Assembly (NCBI GenBank): GCA_031280645.1
Contig: JAITGL010000022.1
Location: 1 to 10,577 of the forward strand
Reading direction: 5' to 3'
DNA from: Tannerellaceae bacterium
Lineage (GTDB): Bacteria; Bacteroidota; Bacteroidia; Bacteroidales; Tannerellaceae
DNA: 10,577 nucleotides
In this document: piece by piece, positions 1 through 6,429 of the stretch
Numbering within the stretch: position 1 is the first letter of the stretch
Layout of the letters: every line of letters starts with the position of its first letter
Notes under the pieces: generated by a model
Databases searched by the model: none
What the model was told of the DNA's origin: nothing
What the model saw: only the letters and a program-made list of their open reading frames with translations
Made by a program: the position numbers and the translations under genes

Positions 1-7
1 CGTCAAT

Positions 8-77
8 AAGAGATAAGATTGCTTTATTCGTATTTATTTGTTTTTTATGCTTTAAAGATACGAACATCTTATCTCTT
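8..77. repeat. 12-bp inverted repeat beyond the integrase 3' end
   Basis: AAGAGATAAGAT at 8-19 is the exact reverse complement of ATCTTATCTCTT at 66-77, with 46 bp of AT-rich DNA between. It lies just past the end of the decayed integrase gene, where attachment sites of tyrosine-recombinase elements often sit. It could therefore be a remnant of core or arm binding sites, but no second copy (the other att end) is in the window. The rest of 1-111 shows no gene. Confidence 0.4.
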
Positions 78-111
78 TTCCAAATGATTATAAGATTTTC
101 TTAGGTCGAAC

Positions 112-1303
112 TCACGTTAATTTAGCATAAATCAGTGTAGTTTTCACATTCGTATGACCGAGCATTTTACTGACGGTGTAAAGATCTGTACCACTGCTTA
201 ATTGAAGGGTTGCGCACGTGTGCCGAAAACAATGATAGGTGATTCGCTTTTTAATACCAGCGGCTTCCACCCACTTTTTGAGCGGTTTGGAAATCCAAGC
301 GGGGTCAGGTAAATCTTCAAATACCAATTGCTCGGGTTCACGACGTTCACCGAACAGTTGCAGGGCTTGTTAGGAAATGGGCGTATATTCCACGCCTTTG
401 GTTTTCTGCTGTGTAAAATGCAGGCGGGCTTGGTTACCGTCCATGCTGATTTCTTCCCACCGAAGTTTTTGAATGTCGCAATGCCGCAATCCTGAAGAGC
501 AGAGAAAAGAGCCGAACGTTTGAGTACATCCCGTTCGCATGGCGTAGCAGCAAGGGTGTTGAGTTCTTCAACGGTCAAGTATTCGCGCCGTGATTCCTGT
601 TCCTGAATGCCTTTTATTTTGGCGGATAAATCAGTCGTCAAATATCCGTCGACAAAAGCTTGTTTGAGAGCTGCTTTGAAAATTGAAAAGTAAGTGGCGG
701 CAGTATTTTGCGAAACTGTACCACCTTTGTTGCCACCACAAGGGGCAGACAGCATAAACGTTCTAAAATCTTCTGCCAAACGGTTGTCTATTTTGGAAAA
801 TGGCAGATACTCACCCGTAAAAATCTTTAATAATTCGTGGATCCGTCGCCAATTAACAATGATAGATTCTGAACTATTGGCGTGGCGTTTTTTTAGTACG
901 ACACCAAAGTATTCAATGAAATTCTGTTGTGAGCGTTCCTTTTGTTCTGCTTGGGCAGTTTCCGTATCGCTATACAAATCGACGTTATCATATTCGCGTT
1001 GTCTAAGCTTACGAACACCATCGGCATACAACATACTTTCCTGGTCTTTCTCGCTTCGGCAAATGATAATACCGTTATCATCTCGCTTGGGTTTATAGGT
1101 TTTTGTTCCGTCTGATTCAGTGCGGGCAGTTCGTTTCCTGTCCCATTCTACGGTAGTAACACTACTGTTCAGTCGCGAACACGTTGCGGGGCTTTCTTGC
1201 CGGGAACAAACACAGGATAACTTTCAATATAAACATACCACTCTTTTCGGTCTTCGACTTTGCGAAGCCTTACTGTTACTTTGGTGTTGGATAACTCTTT
1301 CAT
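112..1303 (-). pseudogene. Decayed tyrosine recombinase (Bacteroides mobile-element integrase)
   Basis: This is a site-specific integrase of the phage-integrase family as found on Bacteroides conjugative and mobilizable elements, now broken. It starts at ATG 1303-1301 (MKELSNTKVTVRLRK...). The first frame runs into TGA at 1169-1171. About 4 nt appear to be missing there, and the next frame resumes with LNSSVTTVEWDRKR and continues through a SAM-like core-binding domain to ...KRSALFSAL. Near 490-494 one base is missing, and the third frame resumes with LRHCDIQKLRWEEI, which carries the first catalytic Arg. That frame then has a TAA at 370-372, probably where a sense codon (such as AAA) stood. 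The C-terminal part keeps HCFRH (His and Arg), LGHTNVKTT (His) and the nucleophile Tyr in LIYAKLT, ending at TGA 112-114, which is rather soon after the Tyr. Full length would be about 397 residues, normal for the family. The excisionase-like pseudogene lies 9 bp upstream. Family assignment is sure; inactivity is inferred from three lesions. Confidence 0.9.
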
Positions 1304-1312
1304 GTGGTATAG

Positions 1313-1858
1313 TTATTTTCTGTTATACAAATTATCAATGTCAGCTTTAGGGACATAAACATAGTTCCCAATCTGGCGTGTTAGGAATAGAAAACTTGCG
1401 GATATGCTTATAGACCGAACTATCGGATATGCCAAACTTTTGAGATATTTCGCCAATGGTATAGCAATCTTCCGGCTCGAGGCTGTACAATTTTGCTTTT
1501 GGCTTTTCTTTTGAGACAAGTGGGGTTTGGCGAATTGGGAACATTTGTTCTATTGCCGCGCGGTCAATCTGTACAAGGCGGGTTCCTAAATTGATTGTAG
1601 GGATTCGCTTTTGACGAATCAGACGATAGAGCGTACTCTTGGCAACCCCGAAAAGTGCAATTGCTTCAGGAACGGAAATATACAAGCGGTCGGCAGAGAT
1701 TCTTTCTATAACCGCGTTTCGTTGTTCTTCCTGTTTTTGCTGCACTTTCTTGTTGCGGTATGCAGATTACTACAGTTCTTGGAACAATAGACAGAACTTA
1801 CCGTCTTGGGAATAAAAGCCTCCCTACATACTGCACAAAGTTTTTGAATCTTATCCAT
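1313..1858 (-). pseudogene. Decayed zinc-finger/double-HTH excisionase-like protein
   Basis: This is an excisionase or DNA-binding accessory protein of the kind paired with Bacteroides integrases. Reading from ATG 1858-1856, the first frame gives a short zinc-finger module with Cys8-x2-Cys11 and Cys25-x3-Cys29. One base is missing near 1765, after which the frame continues AYRNKKVQQKQEEQRNAV. Next comes a MerR/HTH_17-like helix-turn-helix (YISVPEAIALFGVAKSTLYR...), a linker, and a second HTH (YTIGEISQKFGISDSSVYKH). An extra A near 1379-1382 shifts the frame again before the ending RQIGNYVYVPKADIDNLYNRK, stop TAA 1313-1315. The two indels cancel in length (182 codons including the stop). In such elements these proteins direct excision together with the integrase 9 bp downstream. 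The longest uninterrupted stretch (1347-1745) should not be annotated as an intact 132-residue gene. The role is inferred from domain order and position. Confidence 0.82.
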
Positions 1859-1952
1859 CGGTATCTTTATCGCTATTTAAGTGCCTATAAGTAGTCATAA
1901 GTGCTCATTAGTTCCACTTCATCACTAATTAAGTTCCGGCACAAATATGGTA

Positions 1953-1981
1953 CAAATATACGATAAAAATCGATAACCAAA
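1953..1981 (-). promoter_or_regulatory. Bacteroidetes-type promoter for the excisionase/integrase unit
   Basis: On the minus strand TTTG (1981-1978) is followed after 17 nt by TATATTTG (1960-1953). The latter is an exact match to the Bacteroidetes -7 consensus TAnnTTTG, with a -33-like TTTG upstream. It points at the decayed excisionase gene, leaving a leader of about 90 nt. The stretch 1859-2010 is otherwise AT-rich, with no gene seen. Confidence 0.45.
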
Positions 1982-2000
1982 CATCAAAATCAATAATTCT

Positions 2001-2043
2001 TTAAAAAGAAAAACCGCAGTAAATCAATCGTTTACTGCGGTTT
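2001..2043 (-). terminator. Rho-independent terminator of dnaK
   Basis: AAACCGCAGTAAA (2011-2023) and TTTACTGCGGTTT (2031-2043) form a perfect 13-bp stem with a 7-nt loop. Read on the minus strand it lies about 30 nt after the dnaK stop and is followed by the T-rich run TTCTTTTTAA (2010-2001), as expected for an intrinsic terminator. In the plus direction the T run is much weaker. Confidence 0.88.
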
Positions 2044-2074
2044 CGCTATTATTAGTAATCGTTTTTACCCGATA

Positions 2075-3991
2075 TTACTTCACCTCCTCAAAATCAACAT
2101 CCGTAACCCCGCCATCAGGCTTCTTACCCCCCGGCTTACCTTCCTGGCCGCCGAAGTCAGGCCCGCCCGGTTGCGGGCCGCCTTGAGGATTTTGGGCGTT
2201 ATATATATCCTGGCTGGCGGCCTGGAATATGGAGTTGAGTTCAGCCGTGGCGGCGTCGATGGCGGCTATGTCTTGAGATTTGTGGGCGTCTTTCAGCTTT
2301 GCGAGGGCTGCCTCGATGCTCGATTTGCTTGCAGAGGGGAGCTTGTCGCCAAGGTCGTTCAGTTGTTTTTCGGTTTGGAATATCATGCTGTCGGCCTGGT
2401 TGAGTTTGTCGATGCGTTCTTTTTCGCGGCGGTCGGCTTCGGCGTTGGCGGAGGCTTCTTCCTTCATGCGTTTTACTTCCTCGTCGCTTAGTCCGCTTGA
2501 GGCCTCGATGCGGATGCTTTGTACCTTGCCGGTGCCTTTGTCGCGGGCGGATACGTTTAGTATGCCGTTGGCGTCGATGTCGAAAGTTACTTCTATTTGC
2601 GGAACGCCGCGCGATGCGGGCGGGATGCCGTCGAGGTGGAAGCGGCCGATTGATTTGTTGTCGCGGGCCATCGGACGCTCGCCTTGGAGGATGTGGATCT
2701 CAACCGAGGGCTGATTGTCGGCGGCGGTGGTGAATACTTCCGATTTCTTGGTCGGGATGGTTGTGTTTGCGTCTATCAGGCGGGTCATTACGCTGCCCAT
2801 GGTCTCGATTCCGAGCGATAGGGGGGTAACGTCGAGAAGCAGTACGTCTTTCACTTCGCCGGTGAGTACGCCGCCCTGGATCGCGGCTCCAACGGCTACT
2901 ACTTCGTCGGGATTGACGCCTTTAGAGGGTACTTTTCCGAAGAATTTCTCAACGATCGACTGTATTGCCGGTATGCGCGTCGAACCGCCTACGAGTATCA
3001 CTTCGTTTATATCCGAGGTCGACATGCTTGCGTCTTTCAGGGCCTTGCGGCAGGGTTCGATGCAGGCTTGTATGAGGTGGTCGGATAGTTGTTCGAACCT
3101 CGACCGGGTCAGGTTCTTAACCAAGTGCTTCGGAATACCGTTAACGGGCATTATGTACGGGAGGTTAATCTCGGTGCTCGTTGAGCTTGATAGTTCTATT
3201 TTCGCTTTCTCGGCAGCTTCTTTAAGCCGCTGGAGGGCCATAGGGTCTTTGCGCAGGTCGATTCCTTCGTCTTTTAAAAATTCTTCGGCAAGCCAGTCGA
3301 TTATTACGTGGTCGAAATCGTCGCCGCCCAGGTGGGTGTCGCCGTTGGTCGACTTAACTTCAAATACTCCGTCGCCGAGTTCGAGTATTGATATGTCGAA
3401 GGTGCCTCCTCCGAGGTCGAATACGGCGATTTTCATGTCTTTGCTTGTTTTGTCGAGGCCGTATGCAAGCGATGCCGCGGTGGGTTCGTTTACAATTCGC
3501 CTAACGTTTAGCCCGGCTATTTCGCCGGCTTCTTTGGTGGCCTGGCGCTGGGCGTCGCTAAAGTATGCGGGCACGGTGATTACGGCGTCGGTTACTTCCT
3601 GTCCGAGATAGTCTTCGGCGGTTTTCTTCATTTTCTGGAGAACCATGGCCGATATTTCTTGCGGGGTGTATAGCCGTCCGTCGATATTTACGCGTGGAGT
3701 ATTATTGTCGCCGCGAGTTACCTTATAAGGTACGCGCGATATTTCTTTGCTTACCTGGTCGAAGGTTTCTCCCATAAATCTTTTGATCGAGAAGATTGTT
3801 TTTTCAGGATTTGTTATTGCCTGCCGCTTGGCCGGATCGCCTACTTTGCGCTCTCCGCCGTCGACAAATGCCACGATTGAGGGCGTGGTGCGCTTGCCTT
3901 CGCTGTTTGATATTACAACCGGCTCGTTGCCCTCAAGTACGGCAACGCAGGAGTTGGTTGTACCTAAATCTATTCCTATAATTTTCCCCAT
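2075..3991 (-). CDS. dnaK: Molecular chaperone DnaK (Hsp70)
   Basis: Cytosolic ATP-dependent Hsp70 chaperone that binds exposed hydrophobic segments and, with DnaJ and GrpE, refolds proteins. It has 638 residues, the normal length. The ATPase domain opens with [10 protein letters not shown] (residues 5-14). It also holds the phosphate loop LGGGTFD with Thr197 and the second nucleotide-binding motif VGGSTRIP (334-341). The interdomain linker DVLLLDV (382-388) leads into the beta-sandwich peptide-binding domain, followed by the helical lid (about 505-600). A Gly/Pro-rich tail ends in EEVK, as is common in Bacteroidetes. The start at [10 protein letters not shown] is fixed by family alignment; only an A-rich leader without a clear Shine-Dalgarno precedes it. 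It appears monocistronic: a terminator follows, and grpE and dnaJ are not adjacent. No CIRCE operator is visible upstream. Long open frames on the opposite strand (for example 2715-3611) mirror this gene. Confidence 0.98.
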   Translation of the reverse strand: MGKIIGIDLGTTNSCVAVLEGNEPVVISNSEGKRTTPSIVAFVDGGERKVGDPAKRQAITNPEKTIFSIKRFMGETFDQVSKEISRVPYKVTRGDNNTPRVNIDGRLYTPQEISAMVLQKMKKTAEDYLGQEVTDAVITVPAYFSDAQRQATKEAGEIAGLNVRRIVNEPTAASLAYGLDKTSKDMKIAVFDLGGGTFDISILELGDGVFEVKSTNGDTHLGGDDFDHVIIDWLAEEFLKDEGIDLRKDPMALQRLKEAAEKAKIELSSSTSTEINLPYIMPVNGIPKHLVKNLTRSRFEQLSDHLIQACIEPCRKALKDASMSTSDINEVILVGGSTRIPAIQSIVEKFFGKVPSKGVNPDEVVAVGAAIQGGVLTGEVKDVLLLDVTPLSLGIETMGSVMTRLIDANTTIPTKKSEVFTTAADNQPSVEIHILQGERPMARDNKSIGRFHLDGIPPASRGVPQIEVTFDIDANGILNVSARDKGTGKVQSIRIEASSGLSDEEVKRMKEEASANAEADRREKERIDKLNQADSMIFQTEKQLNDLGDKLPSASKSSIEAALAKLKDAHKSQDIAAIDAATAELNSIFQAASQDIYNAQNPQGGPQPGGPDFGGQEGKPGGKKPDGGVTDVDFEEVK

Positions 3992-4187
3992 TTCTATAAA
4001 GTTTTTTAATTAAGAAGTTATTTTTCGTTTTATATGAGGATTACAAATTATATGCCAAACCGTTTGCGTCTTGATATTACATGTTTTGGCGGTATTGCGT
4101 CTGACAATATGTCGCGCGCCGGATCCTCCTGTCGTATACCGTTCCATATCCGGGACGGCTTATATTTCCGGTTAAAAAAATCATTTC
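3992..4187. other. Gene-free dnaK upstream region
   Basis: This is 196 bp between the dnaK start and the first palindrome of the array. It must hold the dnaK promoter, but no exact TAnnTTTG box was found on the minus strand. The nearest candidate is TATAATTTG (4052-4044), which has one base too many between TA and TTTG. No convincing coding frame or inverted repeat is seen. Confidence 0.4.
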
Positions 4188-4455
4188 AAACCCGGATGGG
4201 TTTAGGCCCGCCTGGCCCGGATTTTAACCAAACCCAAGTGGGTTTTGCCTCGCTGGGCAATGTTTCAGGCAAAACCCAAATGGGTTTACAGTGAAAAGCG
4301 GCGTTTTTGCTCCAAACCCATTTGGGTTTTGCTTCCCGGAGGCCTGCCTGGCGTGAAACCCATTTGGGTTTGGATCTTGAAATGTCATTTTTCAAATAAA
4401 CCCAAGTGGGTTTGGGTTAAATTGGGGGCAATCGAGGCAAAACCCAGGTGGGTTT
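4188..4455. repeat. Array block I: seven AAACCC-N4-GGGTTT palindromes
   Basis: Seven units start at 4188, 4230, 4272, 4314, 4356, 4398 and 4440, each exactly 42 bp after the last. The arms AAACCC and GGGTTT are invariant; the four central bases are GGAT, AAGT, AAAT, ATTT, ATTT, AAGT and AGGT. Invariant arms among unrelated spacers suggest either selection on the arms or recent homogenisation. Outer flanks sometimes extend the dyad, with GGCA before AAACCC and TGCC after GGGTTT. Confidence 0.93.
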
Positions 4456-4480
4456 GGGATGCCGGGGCGGCCGCCGGGGG

Positions 4481-4540
4481 CAACCCAACTACGTTTTTGC
4501 TTCGATTGGCCCCAATACGGGTAAAAACGTAGTTGGGTTG
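4481..4540. repeat. Perfect 18-bp inverted repeat across one spacer
   Basis: CAACCCAACTACGTTTTT (4481-4498) is perfectly complementary to AAAAACGTAGTTGGGTTG (4523-4540). The 24-nt spacer between them contains a nested stem, ATTGG (4505-4509) with CCAAT (4512-4516). As RNA or extruded DNA this would be a very stable long hairpin. It is not followed by a T run, so it is not a typical intrinsic terminator. Confidence 0.85.
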
Positions 4541-4709
4541 GGCTGAAACAGGGCTCCGGGAAGCCAACACGTAGTTGTTTTTGCCTCGCGGAGGCGATTT
4601 TTAAGGCAAAACAACTACGGTTTTGCATCCCGGAGGCTCGTTTTGAGCAAAACATAGTTGTTTTGAGGGTGGGAATGGTACTTTTCAACACAAAACGTAG
4701 TTGTTTTTG
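4481..4709. repeat. Array block II: six hybrid ACGTA/GTTG sites
   Basis: Units centred at 4489.5-4699.5 join two half-site types at the dyad, reading ...AAC|TACG... or ...GTA|GTTG.... Unit 8 (CAACCCAACTACGTTTTTG, 4481-4499) carries a block I-like CAACCC arm on the left and a new ACGTTTTT arm on the right; unit 9 (4523-4540) is its exact mirror. Units 10-13 replace CCC with AAAAC or ACAC arms. The block is thus a transition between the block I and block III sequences. Confidence 0.85.
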
Positions 4710-4732
4710 TTCGGATCGGGCTCCAACGAGGT

Positions 4733-4960
4733 AAAAACAGGTACGTATTGGCTTGCCGGAGGGTTCATCCGAAGTAAAACGTATATGTTTTTACGGCGCC
4801 GGGGCTGCGCTCAATCCGATACAGGTACGTGTTGGGGCGCAATGGGCCTTATCGAAGTAAAAACATATATGTTTCGGACTGCCGGGCGCCTCGTCAAAGC
4901 CAAAACATATACGTTTTGGGGCGGATGATACATTATCCGATAAAAACATATATGTGTTGG
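4733..4960. repeat. Array block III: AT-rich ACATATATGT/GGTACGT sites
   Basis: Six units centred at 4741.5-4950.5. Units 15, 17, 18 and 19 are near-perfect palindromes of the type AAAACATA|TATGTTTT or with ACGTA arms. Units 14 and 16 share a distinct core, CAGG|TACGTRTTGG, so the first three units of the block alternate between two types. A degenerate twentieth unit may exist around 4992, one 42-bp step on, but its symmetry is too weak to claim. Confidence 0.82.
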
Positions 4961-5050
4961 GATTCAGCCTGCCGCCGCCTTGGCCGAACGGTACGGGGGC
5001 GGTAATTCCGGAGCTTTGGGGGAGGGATAGCAGGTTTCGCGTCTTTTTCC

Positions 5051-5058
5051 TACTTTTG
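5051..5058 (+). promoter_or_regulatory. Candidate -7 box of the spt gene cluster
   Basis: TACTTTTG matches TAnnTTTG exactly and sits in a TTTTTCC-TACTTTTGCG context typical of Bacteroidales promoters. A well-spaced -33 TTTG is not evident. Transcription starting about 7 nt downstream would give a leader of about 80 nt before the ATG at 5146. It lies about 90 bp past the last palindrome of the array. Confidence 0.5.
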
Positions 5059-5145
5059 CGTCCCGATACAATGCTGTATCATATTTCATTATGAACTATT
5101 TCTGGTAATTCTTAAGATATAAAATAAAGTTGCACTTACACGCAT

Positions 5146-6342
5146 ATGACACAATTAGAAGATAGATTATCCAAATTCGACCTTGCTATTCAAGCAAAAC
5201 AGGCAAAGGCGGCGGGGATTTACCCTTATTTCCGCGAAATAGAGAGCGATCAAGACACCGAAGTGTTGATCAGCGGAAAAAAAGTACTTATGTTCGGGTC
5301 AAACGCATATCTCGGACTTACAAATCATCCCAAAGTTAAGGAAGCCGCCGTTGAAGCCACCAGGAAGTACGGCACGGGCTGCGCCGGCTCGCGCTTCCTG
5401 AACGGAACCCTTGATATACATCTCAAGCTGGAGAGGAAGCTGGCCGACTTTGTTGGTAAGGACGACGCCATTATATACTCAACGGGCTTTCAGGTGAACC
5501 TTGGCGTTGTGTCTTGCCTCACCGGGCGCGAAGACTATATATTGTGGGACGAGCTCGACCATGCTTCCATAATAGAGGGACACAGGTTATCGTTCTCCAA
5601 CAAATTAAAGTTTAAGCATAACGATATGGATTCGCTTGAAAAGCAGTTGCAGAAGTGCAGCGAGGGCCAGGTTAAGCTTATCGTTGTCGACGGCGTATTC
5701 AGTATGGAGGGAGATGTGGCCGATTTGCCCGGTATCGTAGCCCTTTGCCGCAAGTACAACGCCAGCCTGATGGTTGACGAGGCCCACGGCCTTGGAGTTT
5801 TGGGCGAATACGGCAAGGGAACTTGCAATCACTTTGGAGTTACGAAAGATGTAGACCTGATAATGGGTACTTTCAGCAAATCGCTGGCCTCGATAGGCGG
5901 GTTTATTGCTTCGAGCCACGAGGTTATCAACTACCTGAGGCATTATTCGCGCTCCTACATATTCAGCGCAAGCTGTCCGCCCTCGGCCACAGCCGCCGCC
6001 GACGCCGCGCTCGACATAATGATGAGCGAGCCGGAGCGGATCGACAATCTTTGGAAGCTTACCAACTATGCTCTTAAAGGATTCAGGGATATGGGATGCG
6101 AGATAGGCCGCACTTCAACGCCGATCATACCGCTTTTTATCCGCGACAACAATACAACCTTTATAATAGTACGCGAATTGTTCGACGCCGGAATATTCGT
6201 GAACCCGGTTGTATCGCCGGCCGTGGCCCCTCACGATACGCTTATCCGCTTCTCGCTCATGGCTACCCATACGTTCGGCCAGCTGGACTATGCGCTCGAC
6301 ACGATCCGTACAATATTCCGCCGTCATAATCTGATCGGGTAG
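5146..6342 (+). CDS. spt: Serine palmitoyltransferase (alpha-oxoamine synthase)
   Basis: PLP-dependent cytosolic enzyme that condenses L-serine with a fatty acyl-CoA to 3-ketosphinganine, the committed step of the sphingolipid synthesis known in Bacteroidales. It has 398 residues, usual for the bacterial soluble type. Family motifs are GTGCAGSRFLNGT (76-88), LDHAS with His139 that stacks on PLP, VDEAHGLGVLG (210-220; Asp211, His214), and GTFSKSLASIGGF with the Schiff-base Lys245. The start MTQLEDRLSKFDLA follows an A-rich leader, and the reading frame is intact. Related enzymes are glycine C-acetyltransferase (Kbl) and 8-amino-7-oxononanoate synthase (BioF). The N-terminus and the SIIEGHRLSFSNKLKFKHND segment resemble Bacteroides Spt more than Kbl, but substrate choice is inferred. 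It heads the plus-strand gene run and faces the palindrome array and, beyond it, dnaK. Confidence 0.87.
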   Translation: MTQLEDRLSKFDLAIQAKQAKAAGIYPYFREIESDQDTEVLISGKKVLMFGSNAYLGLTNHPKVKEAAVEATRKYGTGCAGSRFLNGTLDIHLKLERKLADFVGKDDAIIYSTGFQVNLGVVSCLTGREDYILWDELDHASIIEGHRLSFSNKLKFKHNDMDSLEKQLQKCSEGQVKLIVVDGVFSMEGDVADLPGIVALCRKYNASLMVDEAHGLGVLGEYGKGTCNHFGVTKDVDLIMGTFSKSLASIGGFIASSHEVINYLRHYSRSYIFSASCPPSATAAADAALDIMMSEPERIDNLWKLTNYALKGFRDMGCEIGRTSTPIIPLFIRDNNTTFIIVRELFDAGIFVNPVVSPAVAPHDTLIRFSLMATHTFGQLDYALDTIRTIFRRHNLIG

Positions 6343-6429
6343 CGGGTTAATCGCCCTGCAATGCGTATTCGCCTCTTCAGGACGGAAATTCAAGGAATTA
6401 GAATAATAAATTTATAAGATACAACTATC

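Larger units (their letters stand above)
4188..4960. repeat. Array of 19 palindromes with a 42-bp period
   Basis: Nineteen imperfect palindromes of 16-20 bp lie in strict register. Their dyad centres are at about 4195.5, 4237.5, 4279.5, 4321.5, 4363.5, 4405.5, 4447.5, 4489.5, 4531.5, 4573.5, 4615.5, 4656.5, 4699.5, 4741.5, 4783.5, 4825.5, 4867.5, 4909.5 and 4950.5. All steps are 42 bp except three that are off by one. Between them lie spacers of about 24-26 bp that differ from each other, are mostly GC-rich and often contain CCGGAGG- or CTCCGGG-like cores. Forty-two bp is four turns of B-DNA, so every site faces the same side of the helix. The array is centred in the divergent gap, about 197 bp from the dnaK start and 186 bp from the spt start. 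Because 42 is 14 codons, both strands show short open frames with 14-residue periodicity (K-P-x-W-V, K-T-Y-M-F), but TAG codons in the central units break any long frame. Function is unknown. Phased operator or nucleoprotein sites, a centromere-like element, or a transcribed chain of hairpins all fit. Confidence 0.93.

Noticed and set aside
1347..1745. Intact 132-residue HTH protein
   Set aside because: Both ends continue in other frames with clear family sequence (zinc finger upstream, RQIGNYVYVP downstream), so it is the middle of a frameshifted gene.
2715..3611. 298-codon frame on the plus strand within dnaK
   Set aside because: It lies wholly antisense to a clear, intact dnaK and has no recognisable domain. 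It is a codon-bias shadow.
4044..4052. dnaK -7 promoter box on the minus strand
   Set aside because: TATAATTTG has three rather than two bases between TA and TTTG and lacks a spaced -33 TTTG. Too weak to list as a feature.
4245..4532. Small protein-coding genes inside the array (also 4186-4395, 4392-4691, 4701-4928)
   Set aside because: Open frames arise on both strands from the palindromic 42-bp period and stop at TAG in the central units. No ribosome-binding context or known domain is seen.
4188..4960. CRISPR array
   Set aside because: Spacing is regular, but the repeats are short, degenerate palindromes that change type along the array, and no cas gene is nearby. CRISPR repeats would be near-identical.
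4188..4960. Integron attC sites or telomere-like AAACCC repeats
   Set aside because: No cassettes or integron integrase accompany the sites and the spacers are only about 25 bp. The AAACCC motif occurs as palindrome arms, not as head-to-tail telomeric repeats.
4984..5000. Twentieth palindrome unit
   Set aside because: GTAC sits at the expected 42-bp step, but the flanks show almost no symmetry.
5146..6342. Glycine C-acetyltransferase (kbl) or BioF
   Set aside because: Same fold and motifs, but the N-terminus and central segment fit bacterial Spt better, and no tdh or biotin gene is adjacent. Kept as a lower-ranked alternative.
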